Of a stretch of DNA of 64,000 nt, positions 16,905 to 25,422 are shown one piece after another. Under the pieces are notes generated by a model. It was given only the letters and a program-made list of their open reading frames with translations. It ran no database searches and had not been told where the DNA came from. The stretch is from assembly GCA_963540515.1 (NCBI GenBank), contig CAUTNA010000001.1, positions 1-64,000 on the forward strand. The letters run 5' to 3'. The stretch is from JAFGMC01 sp963540515. Its GTDB lineage: Bacteria > Pseudomonadota > Alphaproteobacteria > Rs-D84. The translations under genes and the position numbers were made by a program. Numbering within the stretch: position 1 is the stretch's first letter; each line of letters opens with the position of its first letter.

Positions 16905-17327
16905 ATGTCAGTTAAAAATTATAGGGATTTAGAATTAAGCCCTAAATATATTCCCAAAAAAACAGAAAAATATATGTGTGATGAACAAAGAGCATATTTC
17001 TATAGACTTTTAATATCTCAAAGAGATGAAATATTGAAAGATTCAAAAAAATTAGAATCTGAAGATATAAATGGAAATAGATCTGATGTAGGTGATGATT
17101 GTGATATTTCAAATTTAGAAGAAGAATTTTCTAAAAAAGTTCAAATTAATGAACGTAATTCCAATACACTTAATAGAATAAATAAAGCAATAGAAATGAT
17201 CGAGAATGGTAGCTATGGTTATAGTGTAATATCTGGCGATGAAATAGGAATAAATAGACTTATGGCACAACCTCTAGCAACACTTACTTTAGAAGAACAG
17301 GATGAAATGGAAAAAAAGCACCGATAA
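16905..17327 (+). CDS. dksA: DksA/TraR-family transcription factor without zinc-finger cysteines
   Basis: A 140-residue DksA homologue. The coiled-coil region and the tip motif are present: GDDCDISNLEEEF aligns with the DPxDxA tip that enters the RNA polymerase secondary channel, keeping both aspartates but with Ser for Ala. The C-terminal globular part keeps YGY and IGINRLMAQPLATL. Every cysteine of the four-cysteine zinc finger is replaced (YGYS, then TLEEQ). Such forms resemble the zinc-independent DksA2 type. It probably modulates transcription with ppGpp. The stop codon lies inside the terminator loop. Confidence 0.87.
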   Translation: MSVKNYRDLELSPKYIPKKTEKYMCDEQRAYFYRLLISQRDEILKDSKKLESEDINGNRSDVGDDCDISNLEEEFSKKVQINERNSNTLNRINKAIEMIENGSYGYSVISGDEIGINRLMAQPLATLTLEEQDEMEKKHR

Positions 17328-17339
17328 AGGTGCTTTTTT
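17311..17339. terminator. Bidirectional rho-independent terminator between dksA and tatA
   Basis: GCACC (17318-17322) pairs with GGTGC (17329-17333) around loop GATAAA, and is extended by an A-run on the left pairing with a T-run on the right. The T-run follows in either reading direction, so it can end both dksA and the convergent tatA transcript. The dksA stop codon at 17325-17327 is within the loop, and the last dksA codons form the left stem. Confidence 0.88.
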
Positions 17340-17535
17340 ATTTTGATTTTTTTGTATTTTTCTTAATAGTTTTATCAATTTTTGTTTGTTCCTTCTTACT
17401 GGCTTTGTTCAATTCATTTTTAAAAATATTTATACCATTTGCTATATTTTTCATTAGATCTGGTATTTTTGTATGTCCAAACAATACGACAATCAATAAA
17501 ATTATTATAAGAATTTCCCAAAAACTTGCTCTCAT
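17338..17535 (-). CDS. tatA: Sec-independent protein translocase TatA
   Basis: A 65-residue TatA with the N-terminal membrane helix SFWEILIIILLIVVLFGHTKIPDL, the FGxxKIP hinge, an amphipathic helix and a lysine-rich tail. TatA multimers form the Tat export pore. It is separated from tatB-tatC (9412-10367) by about 7 kb but still follows a SPOR gene, as in the usual alphaproteobacterial order SPOR-nagZ-scpAB-tatABC. It lies 17 bases after the SPOR gene. Confidence 0.93.
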   Translation of the reverse strand: MRASFWEILIIILLIVVLFGHTKIPDLMKNIANGINIFKNELNKASKKEQTKIDKTIKKNTKKSK

Positions 17536-17552
17536 AAAAACCTTTTTTTCAA

Positions 17553-18347
17553 TTATTTAGCAACATAGCATTCTAAACCGTTAGATCTTGATTTAGAACA
17601 AAAAGCATTTGCAGAAGCCAAACTATCAAAAGCTACACGTAATCTATAGGCTGTATTTCCATTTGGGAGCACAGCTGACAAAACAACAAACTCTTTATCT
17701 GTAAATAAATTTTTATATTTAGATAACAATCTATTTTGATAACTTATTGCTTTTTCACGACTACTATAAGAACCAAACTGAGTATACCATCTCGAAGCAA
17801 CTTTTTTCTTTACTGATTTATTTACAGGTTCAGATACTTTTACAGATCTAGATTTAACTGAAGGATTAAAGACAACATGTTTACGATCAATTACCTCTTT
17901 TACTGGTTTTGGAGTATCTACAACGATTTCTTCTTTTACTTGTTCCTTTTTAACTTCTTGAACTTTATTGTCTTTTTTAGGTTCTTCATTTTTTACATTC
18001 TCTTCCTTAGATAAATTTTCTTTATTATCAACTTTATCCGATTGAGGAACTTTTTCAGTATTTATCTCAATATCTTTTACAGAATTATCATCATCTTTAA
18101 TATTACTATCTACCATCTGTTCATCTAAATTTATATCTATAGAAGAAGTCCTATCAGATGTGATTGTATGATAGATTAAAAATCCAGCTAATCCTATTAT
18201 AATCAAACCAACTATTATTAATAACCAATTTTTTCTTGATTTAGGATAATTATTAATAAAAGGATTATTTACTGTAGAAATATTTGATACATCTGTATCA
18301 TCATCTAAGTCTAATAAATCCATAGTTTCATCAGTAGTGTTTGCCAT
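17553..18347 (-). CDS. SPOR-domain inner-membrane protein
   Basis: The 264-residue protein begins at the ATG giving MANTTDETMD, five codons inside the open frame; GAAGG sits seven bases upstream. It has an acidic cytoplasmic N-terminus, one membrane helix (NWLLIIVGLIIIGLAGFLIY), a long Glu/Lys/Val-rich periplasmic linker and a C-terminal SPOR domain of about 75 residues (RWYTQFGSYSSREKA to the end). SPOR domains bind glycan strands stripped of stem peptides at the septum, so a role in division is likely. It is probably co-transcribed with tatA. Confidence 0.88.
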   Translation of the reverse strand: MANTTDETMDLLDLDDDTDVSNISTVNNPFINNYPKSRKNWLLIIVGLIIIGLAGFLIYHTITSDRTSSIDINLDEQMVDSNIKDDDNSVKDIEINTEKVPQSDKVDNKENLSKEENVKNEEPKKDNKVQEVKKEQVKEEIVVDTPKPVKEVIDRKHVVFNPSVKSRSVKVSEPVNKSVKKKVASRWYTQFGSYSSREKAISYQNRLLSKYKNLFTDKEFVVLSAVLPNGNTAYRLRVAFDSLASANAFCSKSRSNGLECYVAK

Positions 18348-18411
18348 ATTATATACCTTCAATGCTCATGACTTTATTATACCATAAAAAAATCATAAAA
18401 AAATATTTTAA

Positions 18412-18540
18412 TTATGGTCTTATACCTAATACAGAAGGCACTATTAATTTATTATTTTCTTGTACAATTGGTTCATCTGTTGATTTACAATTACAACAAG
18501 ATGATAAAAAAATCAAAGATACAAATACTAAAATTTTCAT
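18412..18540 (-). CDS. Small putative lipoprotein, 42 residues
   Basis: A short frame with a strong ribosome site: AAGGGG, overlapping the thrS stop codon, eight bases before the ATG. The product starts MKILVFVSLIFLSSC, a lipoprotein signal with lipobox LSSC, followed by a mature part of about 28 residues with two more cysteines and no recognisable domain. It sits between thrS and the SPOR gene on the same strand. It is probably real given the ribosome site and lipobox. Its function is unknown. Confidence 0.68.
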   Translation of the reverse strand: MKILVFVSLIFLSSCCNCKSTDEPIVQENNKLIVPSVLGIRP

Positions 18541-18552
18541 ACAAATAACCCC

Positions 18553-20292
18553 TTAATTTGGCATCTTAGTTTCCAATACAACATAAGAAATAAATTCATC
18601 TAAACTCATAGTTTTTTGCTCAGAATTATCTAAAAATCTCACAGTTACAGTATTATTTTCTAATTCTTTCTCACCAACTACTAAAATTATTGGTGTTTTA
18701 GAAACAGTAAGTTCTCTTATTTTATAACTTAATTTTTCGGATCTTAAATCCAACCCTGCTCTTATAGATTTATCTAATAATTTGTCTGCTATCTCTTTAG
18801 CATAATTATTAAATTTCTCAGATACTGGTGCTATAACAACTGGTTCTGGAGATAACCACAAAGGTAATTTACCAGCAGTAGATTCTATTAATATTCCTAA
18901 AAATCTTTCTATACTTCCAAGCATTGCTCTATGAAGCATTATGGGTCTATGAGATTTTCCATCTTCACCAATATAAGAAAGATCAAATCTTTCAGGCAAA
19001 TTCATATCTAATTGAATTGTTCCACATTGCCATTTTCTTCCCATAGAATCTTTTAAATAAATATCTATTTTTGGACCATAAAAAGCAGCATCTTCTTTTT
19101 CTTCTTCAAATGGAAGATTATTTTTTATTAAGGCATTTTTAAGTGCACCTTCTGTCTTATCCCAAATTTCATCACTTCCTATTCTGAATTCACTATTTTT
19201 TCTTGTAGCAAGTTTCATAGAAACTTCATTAAAACCAAACTTAGAATAAATATCCTTTATAAATTCTAATATTTTTACTATTTCTTGTTCAAATTGTTCT
19301 TCTGTACAAAATATATGTGCATCATCCTGAGTAAATTCACGAACTCTCATAAGTCCAGACAATCCACCAGTCGCTTCAAACCTATTTACTTTACCAAATT
19401 CTGACAAATATATTGGTAAATCTTTATAAGATCTTATGCCTTGCTTAAAAACAAGCATACCACCTGGACATGACATAGGTTTTATACAAAAAGTTTTTCC
19501 ATCCTGAGTCTTACCAGAATAATTATGTTCTCCGTATTTTGCCCAATGTCCAGAAATTTCCCAAAGAGATCTATCCATAACAGTAGGAGTAGATATTTCT
19601 AAATAACCAGCTTTTTCTTGACATTTTCTTATATATTCTATTAATTTTCTATATATTCTAAAACCTTTATCATGCCAAAATACAGCACCAGGGGCATAAT
19701 CAGGTTCAAAATGGAATAAATCCATTGCTTTTGCAATTTTTCTATGATCTCTAAGAGATGCTTCTTCTTGCATTTTTAGAAAATTATCTAATTCTTCTTT
19801 GGTTAGAAAAGCATCAACATATATTCTTTGCAACATTATATTACTAGAATCACCTTTCCAATAAGCACCAGCTACATTTCTTATTTTAAATCCAGTATTT
19901 TTTAAAATATTTGTATTTTTAACATGAGGTCCCTTGCATAGATCGACAAAATCATCAACTGTATAAATTGATAACTTTTCTCCATTTTCATCATATTCTT
20001 GCAACCATTCCATTTTATATGGTTGTTCTTTAAATATTTCTTTAGCTTCTCCTAAGGAAATTATCTTTTGTTCAAAATTATGATTAGACTCTATTATTTT
20101 CCTCATCATATTTTCAATTTCAGAAAAATCATCAGGAGTAAATTTATGTTCACTTTCAAAATCATAATAAAAACCATTCTCTATAGCAGGACCTCCAGCA
20201 AATTTTACATTTTTAAACAATTTTTGTATTGATGCTGCCATAACATGAGCAAGAGAATGCCTAACTGTATCTATAGGATAAACATCTACCAT
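18553..20292 (-). CDS. thrS: Threonyl-tRNA synthetase lacking the TGS domain
   Basis: Charges tRNA-Thr. I start it at the ATG preceded by GGAG, giving 579 residues; E. coli ThrRS has 642. The editing domain begins almost at once (RHSLAHVMA, with the HxxxH motif, and CKGPHV for its Cys/His), so the N-terminal TGS domain of about 60 residues is absent. The class II core is complete, with MSCPGG (motif 2 region), FTQDDAHIF, WQCGTIQLD and a final GSIERFLGIL. The anticodon-binding domain is at the end. The hemolysin III gene ends 45 bases upstream, leaving no room for a lost TGS segment. Confidence 0.95.
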   Translation of the reverse strand: MVDVYPIDTVRHSLAHVMAASIQKLFKNVKFAGGPAIENGFYYDFESEHKFTPDDFSEIENMMRKIIESNHNFEQKIISLGEAKEIFKEQPYKMEWLQEYDENGEKLSIYTVDDFVDLCKGPHVKNTNILKNTGFKIRNVAGAYWKGDSSNIMLQRIYVDAFLTKEELDNFLKMQEEASLRDHRKIAKAMDLFHFEPDYAPGAVFWHDKGFRIYRKLIEYIRKCQEKAGYLEISTPTVMDRSLWEISGHWAKYGEHNYSGKTQDGKTFCIKPMSCPGGMLVFKQGIRSYKDLPIYLSEFGKVNRFEATGGLSGLMRVREFTQDDAHIFCTEEQFEQEIVKILEFIKDIYSKFGFNEVSMKLATRKNSEFRIGSDEIWDKTEGALKNALIKNNLPFEEEKEDAAFYGPKIDIYLKDSMGRKWQCGTIQLDMNLPERFDLSYIGEDGKSHRPIMLHRAMLGSIERFLGILIESTAGKLPLWLSPEPVVIAPVSEKFNNYAKEIADKLLDKSIRAGLDLRSEKLSYKIRELTVSKTPIILVVGEKELENNTVTVRFLDNSEQKTMSLDEFISYVVLETKMPN

Positions 20293-20337
20293 TTTAATCT
20301 CCATTTAAAAAGTATTATATTACGCTTAACTCTAAAA

Positions 20338-21081
20338 TCAAATATCAAAAATACTACCAAATAAAACAGCAAAAAAGAAACAAACACTCCCTGCTATAAC
20401 GAAAATATGCCAAATAGCGTGAGAGAATTTTATTTTTCTCCATAAATAAAAGATAATTCCAAATGAATAAGAAAGTCCACCAGATAAAATAAATAACATA
20501 CCTCTATTTGAAACATTCTTTATCATTACAGGTAATATAAACAGTAAAGTCCAACCCATCAAAAGATACAATAAAACAATCCATTTAGGTTGTCTTTTAG
20601 GATTATTAATTTTTATAAAAGTACCAATAAATACTACAGCCCATAAAAAACCAAATACTGTCCACCCTACCCATCCACGAATATTAACCAATAAAAAAGG
20701 AGTATAAGTTCCAGCAATTAACAAATATATAGCTATATTGTCCCATACTTCAAAAAATACTTCTGACTTTTTACCAATCATGGCATGACACATAGTACTA
20801 CCAAAATACAAAATCATCATAGTAAAACCAAAAATAGAACAAGAAACAATCGCCCAAGGGTCTCCTTTTAATGCAGAAAAAACTATTAGTAAAACCGTCC
20901 CCGCAATTGCCAAACCAAGACCAATTCCATGAGTTAGTATATTAGCAAACTCTTCAGATTTAGACATTTTTCTTTCCCATCTGAAAATACTTGTTTTCTT
21001 TATTCTTTTTAATAAATTCTTAAAATGCAGATTTTTATTTAACTCTTTTATTATTTCTTTACTTCTATATTTATCTTTCAT
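20338..21081 (-). CDS. Hemolysin III / PAQR-family membrane protein
   Basis: A 247-residue protein with seven hydrophobic segments after a basic cytoplasmic N-terminus of about 40 residues. PAQR zinc-site features are visible: LYFGSTMCHAM (Ser and His), VWDNIAIYLLIAGTYTPF (Asp), and HAIWH near the C-terminus (two His). Bacterial members are called hemolysin III, but a true haemolytic role is doubtful, and the fold relates them to adiponectin-receptor-type hydrolases. It lies between gltX and thrS. An internal ATG at MSKSEEF, after the basic segment, is an alternative start. Confidence 0.85.
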   Translation of the reverse strand: MKDKYRSKEIIKELNKNLHFKNLLKRIKKTSIFRWERKMSKSEEFANILTHGIGLGLAIAGTVLLIVFSALKGDPWAIVSCSIFGFTMMILYFGSTMCHAMIGKKSEVFFEVWDNIAIYLLIAGTYTPFLLVNIRGWVGWTVFGFLWAVVFIGTFIKINNPKRQPKWIVLLYLLMGWTLLFILPVMIKNVSNRGMLFILSGGLSYSFGIIFYLWRKIKFSHAIWHIFVIAGSVCFFFAVLFGSIFDI

Positions 21082-21094
21082 ATAAATATCTTCT

Positions 21095-22696
21095 TTATAA
21101 AATATTTTTAATTCTATCCACTACCATATTATATCCCATAACTTGAATTATTGAATAAAGATCTGGAGTGTTTTTTCTCCCACAAATAGAAACTCTTAAA
21201 TGCATAGCAACATCACCTTTTTTTAAAGATAATGTATCAGCTATATCACAAATCTTTTTCCACCAGATATCTTTAGAATCTTCTATATTAAAAGATTTTA
21301 AAAATAAATTTAAAACATCTCTATTAAATTCAAAAGATTCTATTAAAGTTTTATCTAAATATTCATTCCAAAAATACTTAATTTCTTCTATAGTTTGTCT
21401 CCAATTTATAAAATCTTTTCTTATTCTATCTTGATTTTCTCTTTCTATAGAAAGAATTTTTCTTAAGTAATTTAATTGTTCTTTATCTTCAAATATTTTT
21501 TTAAATTTTGTGTCATATACATCAACCCAGTTAATAATTTTTGAAAATAATTCTTCAATACTAAGAGTAGCTATATATTCTTTAGCCCACCACTGAAGTT
21601 TTTTAATATCAAATAAAACACCAGATATAGGTATTTTTTTTAAATTAATATTATAATTCCACAAATTTATATCTTTATTTTTTCTTTTCTCTTCTTCATA
21701 ACCACTAGATAAAATATTCAATAAATATTCCAATAATACTTCTGGCTCCCATCCGTCTTGTATGAAATTCTTCACAGAAGCTTCAAAATCATGTCTTTTT
21801 GATAATTTTCTCTGTTTACCAGTTATATCATCTATTTTATCTAATGTAGATGTATGAGTATAAGTTGGAGTTTTCCAACCCATCATTTTAAATAATTGTA
21901 AATGTAATGGCAAACTAGGCAACCACTCTTCACCACGAATAACATTTGTAGTTCTCATAAAATGATCATCAACAAGATGTGCAAAATGATAGGTAGGAAG
22001 ATTATCATTCGATTTTATCAAAACTATATCTTCATTATTTTCAGGTAAATGTAAAATTCCACGAGATAAATCTTTATAAACAATTTTTTTATTCGTATCT
22101 CCCATAGAATATAATCTTATAGAAGGTGTAATACCTTCATTTAATTTTTCCAAAATAGAATCTTCATCTAAATCACGGTATTTCGCCCAAGTACCATAAA
22201 TACCAGTTGGTATACCTAGTGAAGTTTGTTTTTCTCTTATTTCTTCCATATCCTTAGCAGATAAAAAACATGGGTAAGCAAGCCCTCTTCTCATTAGTTC
22301 TGCAACCACAGACAAATATATATCCTTACGTTCAGATTGCTTATAAGGACCATATTTTCCATTCAATTTATAACCTGATTCATCTGGTATTAAATTAAAC
22401 TTTTCTAATGTAGAATTTATTAAATCAACTGCACCTTCAACTTCTCTTTTAGAATCAGTATCTTCTATTCTTAATATAAAAATACCATTTGATTGTTTTG
22501 CTAATTTATAATTTATAAAAGCTTGATATAAATTACCTATATGCATAAAACCAGTTGGACTTGGTGCAAATCTTGAAATAATTGCAGATTCACCTAGATT
22601 ACGTTCTGGGTATAAATCCTCTAGTTCTTCAAGTGTATATTTGGGAATGGTCTTAAGTATTTTATTTATTAAATTTTCTGAAATTTTATTTCGCAT
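21095..22696 (-). CDS. gltX: Glutamyl-tRNA synthetase
   Basis: Charges tRNA-Glu (and tRNA-Gln if non-discriminating, which would suit the GatB found here). It has 533 residues. The class I signatures are FAPSPTGFMHIGN (HIGH) and KLSKRHD (KMSKS). It has a 35-residue N-terminal extension with YTLEELEDLYPERNLG before the catalytic core. That extension is a feature I associate with Clostridia- and Bacteroidetes-type enzymes rather than the typical alphaproteobacterial one. AAGG precedes the ATG. Confidence 0.94.
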   Translation of the reverse strand: MRNKISENLINKILKTIPKYTLEELEDLYPERNLGESAIISRFAPSPTGFMHIGNLYQAFINYKLAKQSNGIFILRIEDTDSKREVEGAVDLINSTLEKFNLIPDESGYKLNGKYGPYKQSERKDIYLSVVAELMRRGLAYPCFLSAKDMEEIREKQTSLGIPTGIYGTWAKYRDLDEDSILEKLNEGITPSIRLYSMGDTNKKIVYKDLSRGILHLPENNEDIVLIKSNDNLPTYHFAHLVDDHFMRTTNVIRGEEWLPSLPLHLQLFKMMGWKTPTYTHTSTLDKIDDITGKQRKLSKRHDFEASVKNFIQDGWEPEVLLEYLLNILSSGYEEEKRKNKDINLWNYNINLKKIPISGVLFDIKKLQWWAKEYIATLSIEELFSKIINWVDVYDTKFKKIFEDKEQLNYLRKILSIERENQDRIRKDFINWRQTIEEIKYFWNEYLDKTLIESFEFNRDVLNLFLKSFNIEDSKDIWWKKICDIADTLSLKKGDVAMHLRVSICGRKNTPDLYSIIQVMGYNMVVDRIKNIL

Positions 22697-22748
22697 TTGA
22701 TACCTTAAAATTGTTAACTTTATTGGGTTTATATTTTATACTAAAGAT

Positions 22749-23405
22749 ATGGAAATACAAGATATAAGAACTTTTGGAAGAAGACATACAAAAAAATTAT
22801 CAAATAATAAACAATATTTAATTGATAATATTTTACCAATTATTAAACCTGTAAAAGAAACTCAAAAAGATATAATCTTAGAAATCGGATTTGGAGGTGG
22901 AGAACATATATTAGAATTATCAAAAAGATATCCTGATTTTTTGATAATAGGATCTGAACCATTTATAAATGGGGTTGCATCTCTTTTATCTAGTATATCA
23001 AAAAATAATGTAATACTTGATGAATTTAAAAATATAAATATTTATCCTGATGATGTAAGAATTTTTTTGAATGATAAAAATTATAAAAATCTCAAATTTT
23101 CAAAAATATATATTCTACATCCTGACCCTTGGCCTAAGAAGAAACATACTAAAAGAAGATTATTAAATTCTGATTTTCTAAAATTAATATCATCTAAACT
23201 GGATAATCAAGGATATATTATAATAGGAACAGATCATTATGAATACTATGACTGGTTAAAAGAACAAATAATAAATACATCTTTAAAAATAAAAGAAGAA
23301 ATATCTAATAATGAACTTGTAATAAAAACAAAATATCAGATCAAAAATAAAGCAAATACAGAATTTACAAAGTATATTATATTAGAAAATAAAATTAATG
23401 ATTGA
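22749..23405 (+). CDS. trmB: tRNA (guanine-N7-)-methyltransferase
   Basis: Methylates G46 in the tRNA variable loop. It has 218 residues, starting with the family hallmark IRTFGRRHTKKLS. The AdoMet-binding motif is LEIGFGGGEH, and HPDPWPKKKHTKRRLL is the typical TrmB substrate-binding motif. The N-terminal part is short but complete. It is divergent from gltX and ends eight bases from the convergent 23414-24067 gene. Confidence 0.95.
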   Translation: MEIQDIRTFGRRHTKKLSNNKQYLIDNILPIIKPVKETQKDIILEIGFGGGEHILELSKRYPDFLIIGSEPFINGVASLLSSISKNNVILDEFKNINIYPDDVRIFLNDKNYKNLKFSKIYILHPDPWPKKKHTKRRLLNSDFLKLISSKLDNQGYIIIGTDHYEYYDWLKEQIINTSLKIKEEISNNELVIKTKYQIKNKANTEFTKYIILENKIND

Positions 23406-23413
23406 AAGTGTAC

Positions 23414-24067
23414 TTATTTAAGTATAAAAAATTTAACTTTATCCAATAAATCAGGTCTCATCTTTTCTATTAATCTCCAAGTTTGTTCAACTCTTATAGA
23501 AGAATTACCTATTGAAAAATGTATCTCACCCTTAAACCTATCATCAAAATTATCTAAAAACCCATAAACTAATCCAACAAAATCATCATCTTTTTCTTTT
23601 TTATAATTTAATAAAATAACATCAGCTTTTAATTTATTTAAATTTATAAAAACATCAGACCAAGAATTTATACTAAAATCATCTAAATCAAAACAAATTG
23701 ATATTTTTTTATTATAAAATAAATTATCTTTAACTTTCAAAAAGTCAGGTAATATTAAAAAGAAATTTTTTTTCTTTATAAATAATTGAATACCTGTTGC
23801 ACCAATTTTATAAATACTATTAATAGATTTAACCAGATCTGATGAATTTTGATAATCTGATTCATAAACCCTTACAAACATTTCTATATTGTTTTTTTCT
23901 AGCCAACTCCAAACAGACTGTATCATATTTGGTAAAACTGAAATCAATTTTATATTAGTCGAAACAAGTTCATTAGATATAGATACTAACTTAATAGTAT
24001 CATCACACATTTTACATTCGAGAGCAAAATTTTTACTTATATAAGATTTTTCAATATCTTTAATCAT
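23414..24067 (-). CDS. Hypothetical protein, 217 residues
   Basis: I do not recognise this gene. The product is soluble, with no signal peptide or membrane helix. Alternating hydrophobic strands and helices suggest an alpha/beta fold: IKLVSISNEL, IGATGIQLFIK, ISICFDLDD, ADVILLNYK and FKGEIHFSIGNSS. The strand order vaguely recalls a TIM barrel but shows no catalytic signature I can name. Length, codon pattern and the lack of an alternative frame make it a real gene. It stands alone, convergent with trmB and divergent from the four-gene operon that starts at 24110. Confidence 0.8.
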   Translation of the reverse strand: MIKDIEKSYISKNFALECKMCDDTIKLVSISNELVSTNIKLISVLPNMIQSVWSWLEKNNIEMFVRVYESDYQNSSDLVKSINSIYKIGATGIQLFIKKKNFFLILPDFLKVKDNLFYNKKISICFDLDDFSINSWSDVFINLNKLKADVILLNYKKEKDDDFVGLVYGFLDNFDDRFKGEIHFSIGNSSIRVEQTWRLIEKMRPDLLDKVKFFILK

Positions 24068-24109
24068 TTACTTTTTACTCTATCATAAATATGATAAAAT
24101 TAAACACAA

Positions 24110-24931
24110 ATGAATAAATTATTTGAAAAATTTTTACTTATTTGTTTGTGGTTTATAACCTCTATTTTATTTACAAGCTTTTGGTTTAACTATAAATTTG
24201 GATTTAATTTTTTAGCTTTATCACATTGGAAATATTTAAGAGATATGCAAATATCTTCTGTTAGAATTAACCCTTTTTTTTATACTTCTGTAGTTTTCAT
24301 TTCTATAATATCTTTGTTTACGCTTTATTTAATCATAAGCCCAAAATTTAGAAAAATAAATTTTCAATCTATTAAAAAAATTGAAAATAAAGTATTAAAA
24401 GCCGAAATTATAAATGATCATAATTCTAAATCTAAAGAAGATTTTAATGAATTTAAGAGACCTCCAAGATTAAATATACCGAATATAGAAACAAGTTTTA
24501 AATCAAAACCTTTTACAAAACCAATAAATTATGATTATAAAAATGAATTAGAAAATATATTTAAAAAAGCTGGTTTTATAACTAAAAAAATTCCTTATAA
24601 CTTACAAATATCTCTGATTGCTATTGGATCAAATGAAAGTATGTGGATAGGATGTACAAATACAACAGAAAATATAAAAAATATTAAAAATAAATTTTTA
24701 GATGTATTCTTTGAAACATTGGATGACATAAATATAAAAATGAATTTGTTTATTATAAACTCAAATGATACTAAAGTAGATGAAGATATACTAAAATTTA
24801 ATTCAATATCAGAAGTAGAGAATTTTATGAAAAATAATAAATCTATAATTACAGATGATGAAAAAGAAGATTTTGATGCTTATTCAGAATATGTAGATGT
24901 TGTAATAGAATACTTGAGTAAAACAAAATGA
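24110..24931 (+). CDS. Membrane-anchored protein of unknown function (first gene of a four-gene operon)
   Basis: A 273-residue protein with two membrane helices (about 9-27 and 60-78) flanking a short external loop. A charged linker follows, then a cytoplasmic C-terminal domain (about 140-273) with a predicted alpha/beta pattern (LQISLIAIGSNESMWIGCTN, then KMNLFIINSNDTK). The core resembles the strand pattern of PD-(D/E)xK nuclease folds but lacks a clear DxK signature, so no activity is claimed. The stop overlaps the next start (ATGA). I could not assign it to a secretion-system or defence family. Confidence 0.78.
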   Translation: MNKLFEKFLLICLWFITSILFTSFWFNYKFGFNFLALSHWKYLRDMQISSVRINPFFYTSVVFISIISLFTLYLIISPKFRKINFQSIKKIENKVLKAEIINDHNSKSKEDFNEFKRPPRLNIPNIETSFKSKPFTKPINYDYKNELENIFKKAGFITKKIPYNLQISLIAIGSNESMWIGCTNTTENIKNIKNKFLDVFFETLDDINIKMNLFIINSNDTKVDEDILKFNSISEVENFMKNNKSIITDDEKEDFDAYSEYVDVVIEYLSKTK

Positions 24932-25422
24932 AAATGACAAAAGAATTTGCAGAAAAAAGACTTTCTTTTTTATTTATGGAAGACATGCCAATTATAGAAC
25001 ATAAAATAGTTATAACAAAATTATCATCAGATTGGTTTTCAAATTATAAAAAAGTAAGAAGTAATTTTTTAAAAAAAATAACAAATTCTTTAGATGAATT
25101 ATTTTGGCTAAATTTAAGTGAAAAATCAATAATGGATCTATTAACAAAAGAAAAAATACCAAATAATATATCTTTACGATTTAGAATACCAATTATCTAT
25201 GGAGGAGAAATATCTGTTGAAAATATGTTTTTATGTAAAACATTTCCCCATTCTTACAATATTGATAAATTTTTATCTGAACAAATCGGACAAGAAAATA
25301 TATGGCTTCCAAATCCTAAAAAAGATATTTATGTTCCTATTCATACAAGTGCTACAAGTGGTGGTGGAAATGGTACAAATTTAATACAAACAGCAAATTC
25401 AATGCCAAACTATGAGATGTAA
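24928..25422 (+). CDS. Conserved-looking hypothetical protein, 164 residues
   Basis: I do not recognise this protein. It is soluble, with an N-terminal helical region rich in Lys/Ser, a middle beta-rich region (LRFRIPIIYGGEISVEN), and a C-terminal stretch ending LPNPKKDIYVPIHTSATSGG, whose GGG tail looks like a motif. The start overlaps the preceding stop by four bases (ATGA), and the next gene starts directly after its stop, so it belongs to the operon of 24110-26066. The coordinated spacing suggests that the four products act together. Confidence 0.75.
   Translation: MKMTKEFAEKRLSFLFMEDMPIIEHKIVITKLSSDWFSNYKKVRSNFLKKITNSLDELFWLNLSEKSIMDLLTKEKIPNNISLRFRIPIIYGGEISVENMFLCKTFPHSYNIDKFLSEQIGQENIWLPNPKKDIYVPIHTSATSGGGNGTNLIQTANSMPNYEM

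Noticed and set aside
18553..20338. A frameshifted TGS domain upstream of thrS
   Set aside because: Only 45 bases separate the chosen start from the end of the upstream gene and none reads as a TGS domain in any frame, so the domain is truly absent.
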